NCBI RefSeq assembly: GCF_020073745.1
Contig: NZ_JAIRAU010000001.1
Span: 930,001-994,000, forward strand
Source: Nannocystis pusilla
GTDB taxonomy: Bacteria > Myxococcota_A > Polyangia > Nannocystales > Nannocystaceae
DNA length: 64,000 nucleotides
Reading direction: 5' to 3'
Below are positions 26,112 to 34,701 of this stretch, in pieces (the stretch's first letter is position 1; each line of letters begins with the position of its first letter). A model generated the notes under the pieces. The model was not told the origin of the DNA. It saw only the letters and a list, made by a program, of their open reading frames with translations, and made no database searches. Position numbers and translations under genes: made by a program.

Positions 26112-26353
26112 CGGATGCTCGTCCCCTCACGGCCGCAGGTGAAAGCGTGGCCGCGAACGCGGCGTCCGCCAGCGGGCGAGCGGTCATCTTGAGCCCTGCG
26201 CCGTCGCTCGGCCTGCAGCCGCGCGATTGCCTCGGTCTTTCGGGCCGGCGGCACCTCCGCCAGGATCTCGTCGACAACACCGGCTACGAGTTCAAAACGG
26301 GCAGTACGACTGGTTCGTGGTCGCGTTCGAGTAGGCGGGGCGGGGGCGGTCAT
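26099..26353 (-). CDS. Small hypothetical protein upstream of WS/DGAT
   Basis: This 84-codon frame overlaps the acyltransferase start by 13 bases. Its centre, RFELVAGVVDEILAEVPPAR, followed by KTEAIARLQAERRRRAQ, looks like a real amphipathic helical protein, but the N-terminal Pro/Thr/Arg stretch and Cys-containing tail are less convincing. There is no signal peptide and no recognised family. If real, it would be the coupled first gene of the acyltransferase transcript. Confidence 0.35.
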   Translation of the reverse strand: MTAPAPPTRTRPRTSRTARFELVAGVVDEILAEVPPARKTEAIARLQAERRRRAQDDRSPAGGRRVRGHAFTCGREGTSIRCSE

Positions 26354-26428
26354 GGGGACATGGGGCCGAGGCCGCGCCGCCCGGCGGATCGGGCGGCGCC
26401 TTCGCGGGCGACGTGCTATGGATCGCTC

Positions 26429-26983
26429 ATGTTCTGGCGTCTGCTTGGATTTGCTTGTGCCGCTGCCGTCGGTCTCACCACGGCGACCACCGCGTGCGTT
26501 CATGCCTGCGACGAGATCGCCTGCGGCGGCGGCTTCGAATGGACCGGTCGCCCCGCCGGCGACGCGACCGTGACGGCGGGCAATTACGTGGTCTCCATCG
26601 CGCTCGAGGACGACAGCTTCACGGTCGAGTGCCAGGTCGGCGCGACCTACGAGGACAGCGAGTGCGGCGAACCGACCCACGTCAGCGGGACGATCGCGTG
26701 GCAGCTCGAGCTGAGCCTCGTGCAGGCGGACGACGGCGACTGGAACCCGAAGAGCCCGATCGGCGCGTTCTACCTGCGGGCCGCCGATACGTCCGGGAGC
26801 GAGGCCGACGGCAGCTACAGCGAGACGCGTGGGCCGAGGGAGGTGACGATCGCCATCACTCGCGACGGCGCGGCCGTGACCGAGGTCGACTACACCCTCG
26901 AGTATGTCCGCGACGACGATTACCGCGGTCACCGTTCCTGCGGCTTCTGCGACGAGACCGAGGCGCGGACCCACGAGTGGTAG
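26429..26983 (+). CDS. Hypothetical small exported protein or lipoprotein
   Basis: The product is 184 residues and the family is not recognised. It has a hydrophobic start MFWRLLGFACAAAVGL and a possible lipobox TTATTAC-VHAC. The mature part is beta-rich and acidic, with four early cysteines (CVHAC, DEIAC), a pair in ECQVGATYEDSEC and a late pair CGFC. Disulfides are therefore likely and it should act outside the cytoplasm. The chosen ATG directly starts the signal sequence. The gene stands alone between divergent and convergent neighbours. Confidence 0.6.
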   Translation: MFWRLLGFACAAAVGLTTATTACVHACDEIACGGGFEWTGRPAGDATVTAGNYVVSIALEDDSFTVECQVGATYEDSECGEPTHVSGTIAWQLELSLVQADDGDWNPKSPIGAFYLRAADTSGSEADGSYSETRGPREVTIAITRDGAAVTEVDYTLEYVRDDDYRGHRSCGFCDETEARTHEW

Positions 26984-27084
26984 CCGGCCGTCGCGTCGAT
27001 GTCGTCGTCATGTCGTTGGACGAACTCGCCCGCGCGGATGATGCACGTCGGCGCGGGCGAATCGACTGAATGTTTCTCAGGATA

Positions 27085-27103
27085 TGTCTCTCAGGACATG
27101 TCC
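27085..27103. repeat. Dispersed hairpin repeat, one mismatch plus extra half
   Basis: TGTCTCTCAGGACATGTCC. On the minus strand its left part encodes the last residues (DMS) and the stop of the heme-degradation gene. Confidence 0.75.
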
Positions 27104-28149
27104 TCGGAGGCACAGCCCAGCGTATTCAGCAGTTCGCGCCAGGCGGGCAGCTCGGGGCGGCCGGGTTTGCGCTCGCCGAACAGGAGGGCGATGTTGTCGC
27201 CGTGGGCGTCGAACAGCTCGAGCGAGGTGACGGTGCCGTCGTCGGTGGGCTTGTCGACGACGAAGGCGCTGGCGACGTGGTCGCGGCGCAGGTGGAGGTT
27301 GAAGCCCGGGTCGAGGACGTTGATCCACGGGCCCATCGGCACGATCTTGCGGACCGGGCCGGTGTGGATCTGCAGGCAGCCGGGGTTGCCGACGAAGATC
27401 ATGATCGGCAGCTCGCTGGCGGCGGCGGCGTTGAGGACGGTGTCGATGCTGTCCCTGGCGACGGGGCGGACGAAGCCCGCGGGGGCGAGGCGCATCGCTT
27501 GCAGTCGCGAGACGCCGTGCTTGCGCAGCAGGCCGAAGAAATCGTGGGTGTCGCGCAGGCCGCGCCAACCGGCCTGAAACGCGGAAACGTCGAGCTCGGC
27601 GTCGGGGGTGTCGGCCTTTCGCGCGGGCCGCGGGGTCAGGGCGATGCCGGGGCGCTGATCCTCCGAGCGGAAGATGTCGACGAGCATGCGGTACTCGGCC
27701 AGCTCGGTCTTCTCCTTGGCGTAGATCTTGTGCACGGCGTCGCCGTGGGCGTCGAAGAAGTGCAGGCTCAGCTTGCCGTCCTCCTCGACGGCGAACCCGT
27801 GGGCCCACTTCGACAGGAAGATCCGCAGGTCGATCGGGCCGGTGCCGTGGACGAGGCAGTGCGGGCCGCTGATCTCCGGCTCGGGGTACTCGCCGATCTT
27901 CTCGTGCACGGCGCTCTCGTTGCGGGTCAGCGCCATGACCTCGCCGAGCAGCGGCAGGCGGCGCAAGATCGCCGGCCAGTCGTCGACGAGCCGGACCGTG
28001 GTGGCGCCGCATTCGGTGGCGCGGAGCTCGGCCTCGCTGACGCCGAGGCGGGTCGCGGCGTCGCGGATCCGCAGCTTCGGTTCGCTGGCGCGGAGGTCAC
28101 GCCAGGATTGGGCGAGGGAGGGCGTCTGGGGCGAGGTGGCGGGGTGCAT
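27091..28149 (-). CDS. hmuS: Hemin-degrading factor (HmuS/HemS family)
   Basis: The 352-residue cytoplasmic protein takes heme from the inner-membrane importer and degrades or stores it. It shows the two-fold internal repeat of HemS/ChuS/HmuS: half one with LHFFDAHGDAVHKIYAKE near residue 135 and half two with LELFDAHGDNIALLFGERKPG near residue 315, plus IFVGNPGCLQIHTGPV and MGPWINVLDPGFNLHLR. Upstream on the same strand are HmuY and a TonB receptor, so this is the last gene of a heme-uptake operon. No ABC importer (HmuTUV) is in the window. The final codons and stop lie inside a copy of the dispersed repeat. Confidence 0.92.
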   Translation of the reverse strand: MHPATSPQTPSLAQSWRDLRASEPKLRIRDAATRLGVSEAELRATECGATTVRLVDDWPAILRRLPLLGEVMALTRNESAVHEKIGEYPEPEISGPHCLVHGTGPIDLRIFLSKWAHGFAVEEDGKLSLHFFDAHGDAVHKIYAKEKTELAEYRMLVDIFRSEDQRPGIALTPRPARKADTPDAELDVSAFQAGWRGLRDTHDFFGLLRKHGVSRLQAMRLAPAGFVRPVARDSIDTVLNAAAASELPIMIFVGNPGCLQIHTGPVRKIVPMGPWINVLDPGFNLHLRRDHVASAFVVDKPTDDGTVTSLELFDAHGDNIALLFGERKPGRPELPAWRELLNTLGCASEDMS

Positions 28150-28189
28150 GGGCGATTTCGTCCGGGGCGTGGGGAAGCTTGGATCGGAT

Positions 28190-28810
28190 TCACGAGGCGG
28201 GCAGGGCGGCCCAGTGGAAGCTGACGAAGCCGGGGGTGCCGGCGTCGTCGTAGAAGCCGAGCATCTCGAGCTTGTAGTGATTGCCTTCGGGGGTGCGGAC
28301 GACGTACACGCGATCGGCCTTGGGCGACAGCGTGTGGTCCATGATGTTGTAGTCGAACCAGTTGTCGAAGGCGTAGCCGGGCTCGACGTTGGCCATCTCG
28401 CCGCCCATGCCGGGGGCGCTGGCGTCGTCGCTGATCCAGCCGCCCTGCGGGACGGCGGTGACGGCGTCGAAGCTGGTGCCGTCGAGGATCGCGACCTCGA
28501 CGCCGCCCTTGCCGCTGGTGCCGCCGTTCGACTTGACGTTGAAGCGCAGCGCGGCGAGGTCCCACACCGCGTCGTCGGTCGGGTCGGCGGGCTCGACGTG
28601 GCGCTTCGACTCGAAGTCGAAGTACGTCCATTCGTCCTCGCTGGTCGCCTCGACGATCGTCTCGTAGCTGCCGTCGCCGAGGTCCTCGGTGACGACGGGG
28701 CCGTCCTGCGGCAGCTCGTCGCCGCCCGTGGTGTCGGACGGCGAATCGGTGGTGCAGGCGGGCAGGGTGGCGGCGAGCGACAGCGAGAGGAGCAGCAAAT
28801 GGCGGGTCAT
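28190..28810 (-). CDS. hmuY: HmuY-family heme-binding lipoprotein
   Basis: The 206-residue lipoprotein has lipobox LAATLPAC-TTDS. The conserved HmuY layout is visible in YFDFESKRHVEPADPTDDAVWDLAALRFNVKSNGGTSGKGG, followed by the Trp/Tyr-rich end WFDYNIMDHTLSPKADRVYVVRTPEGNHYKLEMLGFYDD. HmuY proteins bind heme at the cell surface and hand it to a cognate TonB receptor. Its ATG overlaps the receptor's stop by four bases, so the two are coupled. Members in Bacteroidetes are hemophores. The precise heme ligands cannot be assigned here. Confidence 0.9.
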   Translation of the reverse strand: MTRHLLLLSLSLAATLPACTTDSPSDTTGGDELPQDGPVVTEDLGDGSYETIVEATSEDEWTYFDFESKRHVEPADPTDDAVWDLAALRFNVKSNGGTSGKGGVEVAILDGTSFDAVTAVPQGGWISDDASAPGMGGEMANVEPGYAFDNWFDYNIMDHTLSPKADRVYVVRTPEGNHYKLEMLGFYDDAGTPGFVSFHWAALPAS

Positions 28811-30858
28811 GGCTTGCGTGTCCTTTTGGGCAGGTCGGAGCGGATCCGGGCCGAGATCCCGCCGTAGAACAGGCGGGGTACGAGCGGGAGATAGGCGGCG
28901 TCGCCGGCGTTCAGCAGGTTGTCGACGCCGAGGAAGAAGGTCATGCGGCCGCCGAGGATCTCCTGGCCGACGCGCAGGTCGACGTTGGCGTAGGGGGCGA
29001 TGCGCAGCGGCTCCTCGACGCCGTCGCCGTCGTTGTCGGCGTAGAAGAACTGCTTGCCGAACACGGCGGCCCGCAGCTGGGCGGAGGTGCCGGAGCGCGG
29101 GTGCTTCCAGCGCACGCGCGCGCTCGAGTGGTGCATCGGCCGCCCGGGCAGGCGCCGCTTGAGCTCGAGGTCCCGGGCGTCGGTGAAGGTGTAGCTGACC
29201 TCGGCGTCGACGACGTCGGTGAACTTGAGCGCGAGCGCGGCCTCGACGCCCTGGCTGCGGGCGGCGCCGACGTTGATGTACTGGAAGGCGTTGTCTGACC
29301 CGAGAGTCAGGGTGTTGGCGTCGAGGGCGATGAGGTCCTTGAGGCGGTGGTGGAAGTAATCGACGGTCAGGGTGCGGCCGGGGGAGAGCCGCCAGGCGAC
29401 GCCGGCGGTGGCGCTGCGGGCGGTCTCGGCCTTGAGGTCGGGGTTGCCGGTGACGCGATAGCCGGCGGCCGGGTTGGCGAAGGCGAGGTAGAGCTCGCGG
29501 AAGGCCGGGGCGCGGAAGCCGAGGCCGGCGCTGGCGCGCAAGGTGAGGGCCTCGGCGGGGTCGATGCGCACGGCCAGGCGCGGCGAGCCGTAGCCGCCGA
29601 ACTGCGAGTCGAGGTCGAGGCGCGCGCCGGGGACGACGACGACGAGCGGCTTCAGGGCGACCTTCCACTCGTCCTGGGCGTAGAGGGCGAAGCGCTGGCG
29701 GTCGCTGGCGGCGGTGGCGAGGCGCGGGGTCGAGAGGTGCTCGAGCTGGGTCTCGATGCCGGCGCTGAAGAGGTGCCGGCCGGCGATCATGTGGTCGTAC
29801 TGGGCGCCGAACTGGCCGAGGGTGTCCTTGGTGTGCTGGCGCTGGTCGAGGGCGTCGGACTTGCGCTGGTCGAGGACGTAGTTGTCGTCGAAGTGGGCCA
29901 GGTGGGCGACGAGCTTGAGCCGCGCGGGCGCGTCCCAGGTGATCTCCGGCATCAGGGTGACGGATGTCGTTTGGGTCAGGTTGTTGCGATCGAAGACGGC
30001 GCCGGCGGCGTTGCTGTCGATGCCGTGGAGGTCGCGCCGCTGGTAGTCGGCCATGAGGCCGATCGTGACGTCGCGGCGCACCCGCACGTCGGTGCGCTGC
30101 GAGGCGTTGATCGAGTGACCGGCGCTGCCGGTGGTCGAGGGGGTGCTGCGGTCGCGGTCGAAGCCGGCGGTGTAGTGCCAGCCGGCGCTCCAGCGGGTGC
30201 TCCAGCGGCCCCGCGCGCCGCCGATGGTGGTGCTGAGGTCGGAGGTGTGAAAGCTGCCGTAGCGGGCCCGCGCGTCGAGCTCGAACTTCCGCGCGGCCCG
30301 ACGCGTGATGATGTTGATGACGCCGGCGATCGCGTCGGCGCCGTACAGCGAGCTGCCGGGGCCCTTGACGATCTCGACCTGGGCGATGTCCTCGGCCGGA
30401 AATCGCGAGAGGTCGATGACGCCGCCGACCCTGCCGGTGGCCCGCTGGCCGTCGACGAGGATCAGGACGTACTTCGAGTCGAGGCCCTGCATCTGGACGC
30501 CGACGCCGCCGGCGCCGGCGAAGCTGCGGAGGATCTGCAGGCCGGGCTGCTCCTCGAGCACGCCCGCGAGGGTCTCGGCGCCCGAGGCCTCGATCGCGGC
30601 CCGGTCGACGACCCGCGTCGAGACGGCGACGTCGCCGATGGCCTGCTCGGTCCGCGCCGAGGTGACGACCACCGTCTTGCTCTCCTTCGGCGGACGCACG
30701 ACGACCCTCGCCGCGCGCGGCGGAGCACCCTGGGCAGTGGTCGCGGTCAGCAGCATGAGGAGGACGAGCAGCGCCGATGGATATTGAAAACTGATTTCAA
30801 ATTGATCGGCGGCGACGCCGAGGGCGTCAAGGGCGCGCGCCGTGATGTTTCTCAGCAT
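28807..30858 (-). CDS. TonB-dependent heme receptor (HmuR-like)
   Basis: The 683-residue receptor has a plug with TonB-box-like KTVVVTSARTEQAIGDV, VLEEQPGLQI, VQMQGLDSKYVLILVDGQR, VEIVKGPGSSLYGADAIAGVINI and a 22-strand-type barrel with NPDLKAET and GVDNLLNAGD near the end. The size and motifs fit heme/siderophore receptors, and the HmuY and HmuS neighbours indicate heme. The ATG at 30858 gives an unusually long 44-residue leader (signal core LLVLLMLLTATTAQG) and lacks a ribosome site. It also lies right against a Fur-like box, and another box lies inside the leader, so the true start is uncertain. Confidence 0.88.
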   Translation of the reverse strand: MLRNITARALDALGVAADQFEISFQYPSALLVLLMLLTATTAQGAPPRAARVVVRPPKESKTVVVTSARTEQAIGDVAVSTRVVDRAAIEASGAETLAGVLEEQPGLQILRSFAGAGGVGVQMQGLDSKYVLILVDGQRATGRVGGVIDLSRFPAEDIAQVEIVKGPGSSLYGADAIAGVINIITRRAARKFELDARARYGSFHTSDLSTTIGGARGRWSTRWSAGWHYTAGFDRDRSTPSTTGSAGHSINASQRTDVRVRRDVTIGLMADYQRRDLHGIDSNAAGAVFDRNNLTQTTSVTLMPEITWDAPARLKLVAHLAHFDDNYVLDQRKSDALDQRQHTKDTLGQFGAQYDHMIAGRHLFSAGIETQLEHLSTPRLATAASDRQRFALYAQDEWKVALKPLVVVVPGARLDLDSQFGGYGSPRLAVRIDPAEALTLRASAGLGFRAPAFRELYLAFANPAAGYRVTGNPDLKAETARSATAGVAWRLSPGRTLTVDYFHHRLKDLIALDANTLTLGSDNAFQYINVGAARSQGVEAALALKFTDVVDAEVSYTFTDARDLELKRRLPGRPMHHSSARVRWKHPRSGTSAQLRAAVFGKQFFYADNDGDGVEEPLRIAPYANVDLRVGQEILGGRMTFFLGVDNLLNAGDAAYLPLVPRLFYGGISARIRSDLPKRTRKP
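30784..30800. promoter_or_regulatory. Operator-like palindrome TTGAAA-N5-TTTCAA
   Basis: Perfect inverted repeat in an A+T-rich pocket at the 5' end of the heme receptor gene. The core TGAAA-N5-TTTCA recurs upstream of the DUF3570 gene at 63201-63215. It is a candidate iron or heme regulator site. Confidence 0.5.
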
Positions 30859-30859
30859 T

Positions 30860-30878
30860 GAAAATCAAAATCATTTGG
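30860..30878. promoter_or_regulatory. Fur-box-like sequence
   Basis: The 19 bases gaaaatcaaaatcatttgg match 13 of 19 positions of the classical Fur box (GATAATGATAATCATTATC). They lie between the divergent heme receptor and small membrane-protein genes, as expected for iron control of heme uptake. Confidence 0.5.
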
Positions 30879-30892
30879 CGGAGAAGTTGGCG

Positions 30893-31360
30893 ATGTCGGG
30901 AGCGCCGACGGAGCACGGGGCGGGCTGGGAGCGGTGGTTCGTGGCCGGGCTTGCGTCGCTGCTGGTGGTGGTGCCACCGATCGTACGCGAGCTGTACCCG
31001 TTCTCGCTGCCTTCGATGTTCTCGCGGGCGATCGCTCGTCTTGCCCACTACGAGGCGCGAGATCCGCGCGGGGCGCCGGTGCCGCTCGAGCGGCTGCGAC
31101 TGCACGTGCCGGAGTGGCACGACCCGCCCGTCCAGACGCTCGGGCGCGACGGCTACGGCCGCCGTCGACCGGCCAGCGCGCACGTGCTCGGCGAGGTGGC
31201 GAGCGCGGCGGAGGTGCGGCGCGCGGTCCGCTGGGCGCTGCGCCGCGACCCGACGCTGCCCGCCGCGGTGACGGTGACGCAGACGGTGATGGGCCGCGGC
31301 GACGACGGTGCGCTGACGGTGCAGTCGCGGGCGGAGTGGACGATCACGCGCGAGGAGTGA
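30893..31360 (+). CDS. Small single-span membrane protein divergent from heme operon
   Basis: The product is 155 residues and the family is not named with confidence. It has a short polar N-terminus, one membrane segment (WFVAGLASLLVVVPPIV), then a periplasmic part with PFSLPSMFSRAIARLAHYEARD and LHVPEWHDPP. The ATG at 30893 has a GGAG ribosome site 9 bases upstream. It shares the A+T-rich promoter pocket with the heme receptor and so may be iron-controlled too. The following hydrolase gene is on the same strand, 47 bases away. Confidence 0.6.
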   Translation: MSGAPTEHGAGWERWFVAGLASLLVVVPPIVRELYPFSLPSMFSRAIARLAHYEARDPRGAPVPLERLRLHVPEWHDPPVQTLGRDGYGRRRPASAHVLGEVASAAEVRRAVRWALRRDPTLPAAVTVTQTVMGRGDDGALTVQSRAEWTITREE

Positions 31361-31407
31361 CGGGTCGCGTTGACGCGCGCGCGGGTCGGGTTCAGGACTT
31401 CGCGTCG

Positions 31408-32418
31408 ATGGCAGCAGGTGTGCGAACAAGGCTGATCGGTTGGGCGCTGGTGGCCGGGGCGTGCGACGCGAAGGGCGAGGACTGTCCGGGGGCGAGCGCG
31501 TCGCCGATCGTGCTCGAGACGGCCACGGGCGACCTCGACGGGACGCTGCAGCTGCCGGCGGGCTGCGGGCCCTTCGCGGTCGTGCTGATCCACGCGGGCT
31601 CGGGGCCGACCGATCGCGACGGGAACAGCCCGCTGCTGCCGGGGGCCAATGATTCGTTGAAGCAGGTCGCCGCGGGGCTGGCCGAGCGCGGCGTTGCGAG
31701 CGTGCGCTTCGACAAGCGCGGAGTGGGGGCGAGCCAGACCCCGGTGTCGGAGGAGGGGCTGCGGTTCGAGATGCTCGTCGACGATGCAGCCGCGTGGGTG
31801 GAGAAGCTCGCCGCCGACGAGCGCTTCACGGGCGTGACGATCGCCGGGCACAGCGAGGGCTCGCTGATCGGGATGCTGGCGGCGAAGCAGAGCCCGGCGG
31901 CGGCGTTCGTGGCGATCGCCGGGCTGGGCCGGCCCGCGGGCGAGGTCATCCGCGAGCAGCTAAGCGCGCAGCTGTCCGCGGTGCTGTTCGCCGAGGCCGA
32001 TGCGATCCTCGACGCGCTCGAGGCCGGCGTCGAGGTCGACGAGGTGTCGCCCGCGCTCTACGAGGCGTTCCGGCCCAGCGTGCAGCCGTATCTCATCTCG
32101 TATCTCAAGTACGATCCGTCGGTCGAGGTGGCGTCGCTGGCGATCCCGACGGCGATCGTTCAGGGCACGACCGACATTCAGACGAGCGTCAAGGACGCAA
32201 AGTTGCTGGCGGCGGCGGCTCCGGACGCGCAGTTGACGATCATCGAGGGGATGAACCACGTGCTCAAGGCGGCGACGCTCGAGCCGGCGTCGCAGTGGGC
32301 GGCGTACACCGACCCGAGCTTGCCGGTGGTCCCGGCGCTGTTCGACGCGCTCGTCGCGGGCGTGGCGGGGGCGCCGTCGCGGGCGCGCTGCGGCGGCGAA
32401 CAGACGGGCGAATGCTGA
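31408..32418 (+). CDS. Alpha/beta hydrolase lipoprotein
   Basis: The 336-residue predicted lipoprotein (WALVAGAC-DAKGE) has an alpha/beta-hydrolase fold: VVLIHAGSGPTDRDGNSPL oxyanion region, VRFDKRGVGAS, nucleophile elbow GHSEGSLIG near residue 148, an acid in IVQGTTDIQTS, and the late His in GMNHVLK. These match the YfhR/BD-FAE-like serine hydrolases that act as esterases or peptidases. Lipid anchoring suggests action on extracellular substrates. The substrate is unknown. The start is the ATG before the signal sequence. Confidence 0.82.
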   Translation: MAAGVRTRLIGWALVAGACDAKGEDCPGASASPIVLETATGDLDGTLQLPAGCGPFAVVLIHAGSGPTDRDGNSPLLPGANDSLKQVAAGLAERGVASVRFDKRGVGASQTPVSEEGLRFEMLVDDAAAWVEKLAADERFTGVTIAGHSEGSLIGMLAAKQSPAAAFVAIAGLGRPAGEVIREQLSAQLSAVLFAEADAILDALEAGVEVDEVSPALYEAFRPSVQPYLISYLKYDPSVEVASLAIPTAIVQGTTDIQTSVKDAKLLAAAAPDAQLTIIEGMNHVLKAATLEPASQWAAYTDPSLPVVPALFDALVAGVAGAPSRARCGGEQTGEC

Positions 32419-32521
32419 CAGCGCGGCGGACGGGCGCCGGTGCGGTCGATCGCTACAGTCGTGCGGCTCTGAACGCACGGCCAGTGGACGGGGACGCGCG
32501 GGGTCGCTACGACGAACGCTC

Positions 32522-33925
32522 ATGCCGGGCGCGCGCGTGCTCAGCTTGCGGGGCCTCGCGGTCGCCCGCCACGCGGTCCGCTTCAGCTTCGTGTTCGCGG
32601 AGCTCGAGTTCGCGAGCACGTACTGGTACGCGGACGTCGACCTCCACGCGCTGGCGGCGAGTCACTCGGAGGAGTCGCTGCGCCGCTTGCTGTTCCACGT
32701 GGCGGCGTTCGAGGCGGCCAAGCTGTGCAGCCTGCGGCCGGACCGGCTCGAGCTCGGGGCGTACGCTCGCTTCTGGACGCCGGCATTGTCGAGGTTGTGG
32801 CGGGTGTTCTTCCGCGAGGTGTGGGCGCAGTGGCGCTACGAGAACGACGACCCGGCGTACTTCGGGCCGGAGGTCGCGGGGGGTGCGACGGAGGACGGCG
32901 AGCCGCTGGTGGCGGGGGTGGAGGCGCCGGTGGACACGCTGCTGTTCTGCGGCGGCGGCAAGGACAGCCTGGTGGCGATGCGGCTGCTCGAGCGGGCGGG
33001 CGTGAGCTACGACAGCCTCGGCTACTCGTCGTCGATCTACGGGCCGGCGGCGGTCCAGCACGCGCTGCTCGACGGCCTGGTGGCCCGCTGTCGGCCGCGC
33101 CGACACTTCCGCCAGTGGATCCTCGAGGACTTCCTCGATTCGCCGGTGCTGCGGCTCCACCCCGAGCTCGCGGTCGGCACGCTGTGCGCGGCCGAGACGC
33201 CGACTTCGATCTTCGCGGCGCTGCCGATCGCGCTGCAGCACGGGCATCGGGCGATCTCTCTCGGACACGAGCGCAGCGCGGACCACGGGCAGCTTTATTG
33301 GGAGCGCACGGGGGAGGAGATCAATCATCAATGGGGCAAGTCGGCGGCGGCGGAGTCGCTGCTGAATGCGTATATCCGGCGGCACCTGCTGCGCGGGTTC
33401 TCGTACCACAGCGTGCTGAAGCCGATCGACGATCTGGTGATCTTCGGGCTGCTGCGCGGCGACGCGGACGACGTGGCGTTCACGCACTCGTGCAACCTGC
33501 GCAAGCCGTGGTGTCTGCGCTGCCCGAAGTGCCTGTACGTGTGGCTGGGCTGCGCGGCGTTCTTGCCGCGCGAGGTGGTGCGGCGGACGTTCGGCGACGA
33601 CTCGCTGCTGGCAAACCCGCGGCTGGCGGCCGAGTTTGCGGCGCTGCGGGCGACGGAGGGGCGGCAGCCGTTCGAGTGCATCGGCGGGCCGGAGGAGGCG
33701 ACGATCTTGCTGGCGGCGTGTGCGGCTCGCGGGCTGCGCGGGCCGGCCAACGCGAGGCTGCCGGACGCGGCGGAGCTGCTCGCGCTGGTCGAGCGCCACG
33801 TCGACGTCGACCTCGAGCACTCCGCGATTCCTTGCGAGATCCGCGAGCGCATCGGGCCGAGGTTGGTGGCCGGGGCCCGCGAGGCGAGGACCTACCTGGC
33901 GAACGTGCTGCGGAGAGCGGCGTGA
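32522..33925 (+). CDS. murL: MurL-like UDP-MurNAc-L-Ala-L-Glu epimerase
   Basis: The 467-residue protein has an ATP-pyrophosphatase-type loop FCGGGKDSLVAMRLLE near residue 141 and a late motif KPWCLRCPKCLYVWLGCAAFL near residue 326. Both fit MurL, the ATP-dependent enzyme first found in Xanthomonas that converts L-Glu to D-Glu on the UDP-muramyl peptide, replacing MurI. MurL consumes ATP to AMP, which agrees with the PP-loop. Assignment is from motif memory. A different PP-loop ligase is possible. It overlaps the GTG of the following ABC ATPase by four bases. Confidence 0.55.
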   Translation: MPGARVLSLRGLAVARHAVRFSFVFAELEFASTYWYADVDLHALAASHSEESLRRLLFHVAAFEAAKLCSLRPDRLELGAYARFWTPALSRLWRVFFREVWAQWRYENDDPAYFGPEVAGGATEDGEPLVAGVEAPVDTLLFCGGGKDSLVAMRLLERAGVSYDSLGYSSSIYGPAAVQHALLDGLVARCRPRRHFRQWILEDFLDSPVLRLHPELAVGTLCAAETPTSIFAALPIALQHGHRAISLGHERSADHGQLYWERTGEEINHQWGKSAAAESLLNAYIRRHLLRGFSYHSVLKPIDDLVIFGLLRGDADDVAFTHSCNLRKPWCLRCPKCLYVWLGCAAFLPREVVRRTFGDDSLLANPRLAAEFAALRATEGRQPFECIGGPEEATILLAACAARGLRGPANARLPDAAELLALVERHVDVDLEHSAIPCEIRERIGPRLVAGAREARTYLANVLRRAA

Positions 33926-34701
33926 CCGCGCGGTCGATGATCGCGCTCGAGCGGGTGCGCAAGGTCCACGGCGAGGTGGTGGCGATCGACGAGGTGTCGC
34001 TCGCGGTGGCGGAGGGCGAGCTGCTGGTGCTGCTCGGCGGGTCGGGGTCGGGCAAGACGACGGCGCTCAAGACGATCAATCGACTGGTGGAGCCGACGTC
34101 GGGGCGGGTGTCGCTGGCGGGCGAGGACGTGCGCTCGATGCCGGCGCCGCTGCTGCGCCGCCGGGTGGGCTACGTGTTCCAGCGCCTGGGGCTGTTCCCG
34201 CACATGACGGTGGCGGAGAACATCGGGGTGACGCCGGCGCTGCTGGGCTGGCCGAGGGCGCGGATCGAGGCGCGGGTGGACGAGCTGCTCGAGCTGGTCG
34301 AGCTCGAGCCGGCGAGCTTCCGCGGGCGCTCGCCGGCGGCGCTGTCGGGCGGGCAGGCCCAGCGGGTGGCGGTGGCGCGGGCGCTGGCGGCCGAGCCGCG
34401 GGTGATGCTGCTCGACGAGCCGTTCGGCGCGCTCGACTCGCGCACGCGCGCGCGCCTGCAGGCGGCGCTGGCGAAGATCCACCGCCGACTCGGATTGACG
34501 ATCGTGTTCGTGACGCACGACGTGGTCGAGGCGTTGCTGCTCGGCGACCGGATCGCGGTGATGCGCGCGGGGCGAATCATTCAGGTCGGCCGCGGACGTG
34601 AATTGGCGCAGGCGCCGGCGGATGACGAGGTGCGGGCGCTCTTGACGGAGCCGCTCGAGCAGGCCGCGGCCGCGCGCGCGCGCCTGGCGGAGGGGCCGTG
34701 A
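33922..34701 (+). CDS. ABC transporter ATPase, OpuCA/ProV-like
   Basis: The 259-residue ATPase of a quaternary-amine (betaine/choline/carnitine) type importer has Walker A GGSGSGKT near residue 40, YVFQRLGLFPHMTVAENI with the Q-loop, signature LSGGQAQRVA near 142, Walker B VMLLDEPFGALD near 160 and the switch His in FVTHD. The usual C-terminal CBS domains of ProV/OpuCA are absent, so it is the short form. It starts at a GTG overlapping the MurL-like stop (GTGA) and its own stop overlaps the permease GTG in the same way. The three genes are translated as a chain. Confidence 0.88.
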   Translation: MTARSMIALERVRKVHGEVVAIDEVSLAVAEGELLVLLGGSGSGKTTALKTINRLVEPTSGRVSLAGEDVRSMPAPLLRRRVGYVFQRLGLFPHMTVAENIGVTPALLGWPRARIEARVDELLELVELEPASFRGRSPAALSGGQAQRVAVARALAAEPRVMLLDEPFGALDSRTRARLQAALAKIHRRLGLTIVFVTHDVVEALLLGDRIAVMRAGRIIQVGRGRELAQAPADDEVRALLTEPLEQAAAARARLAEGP

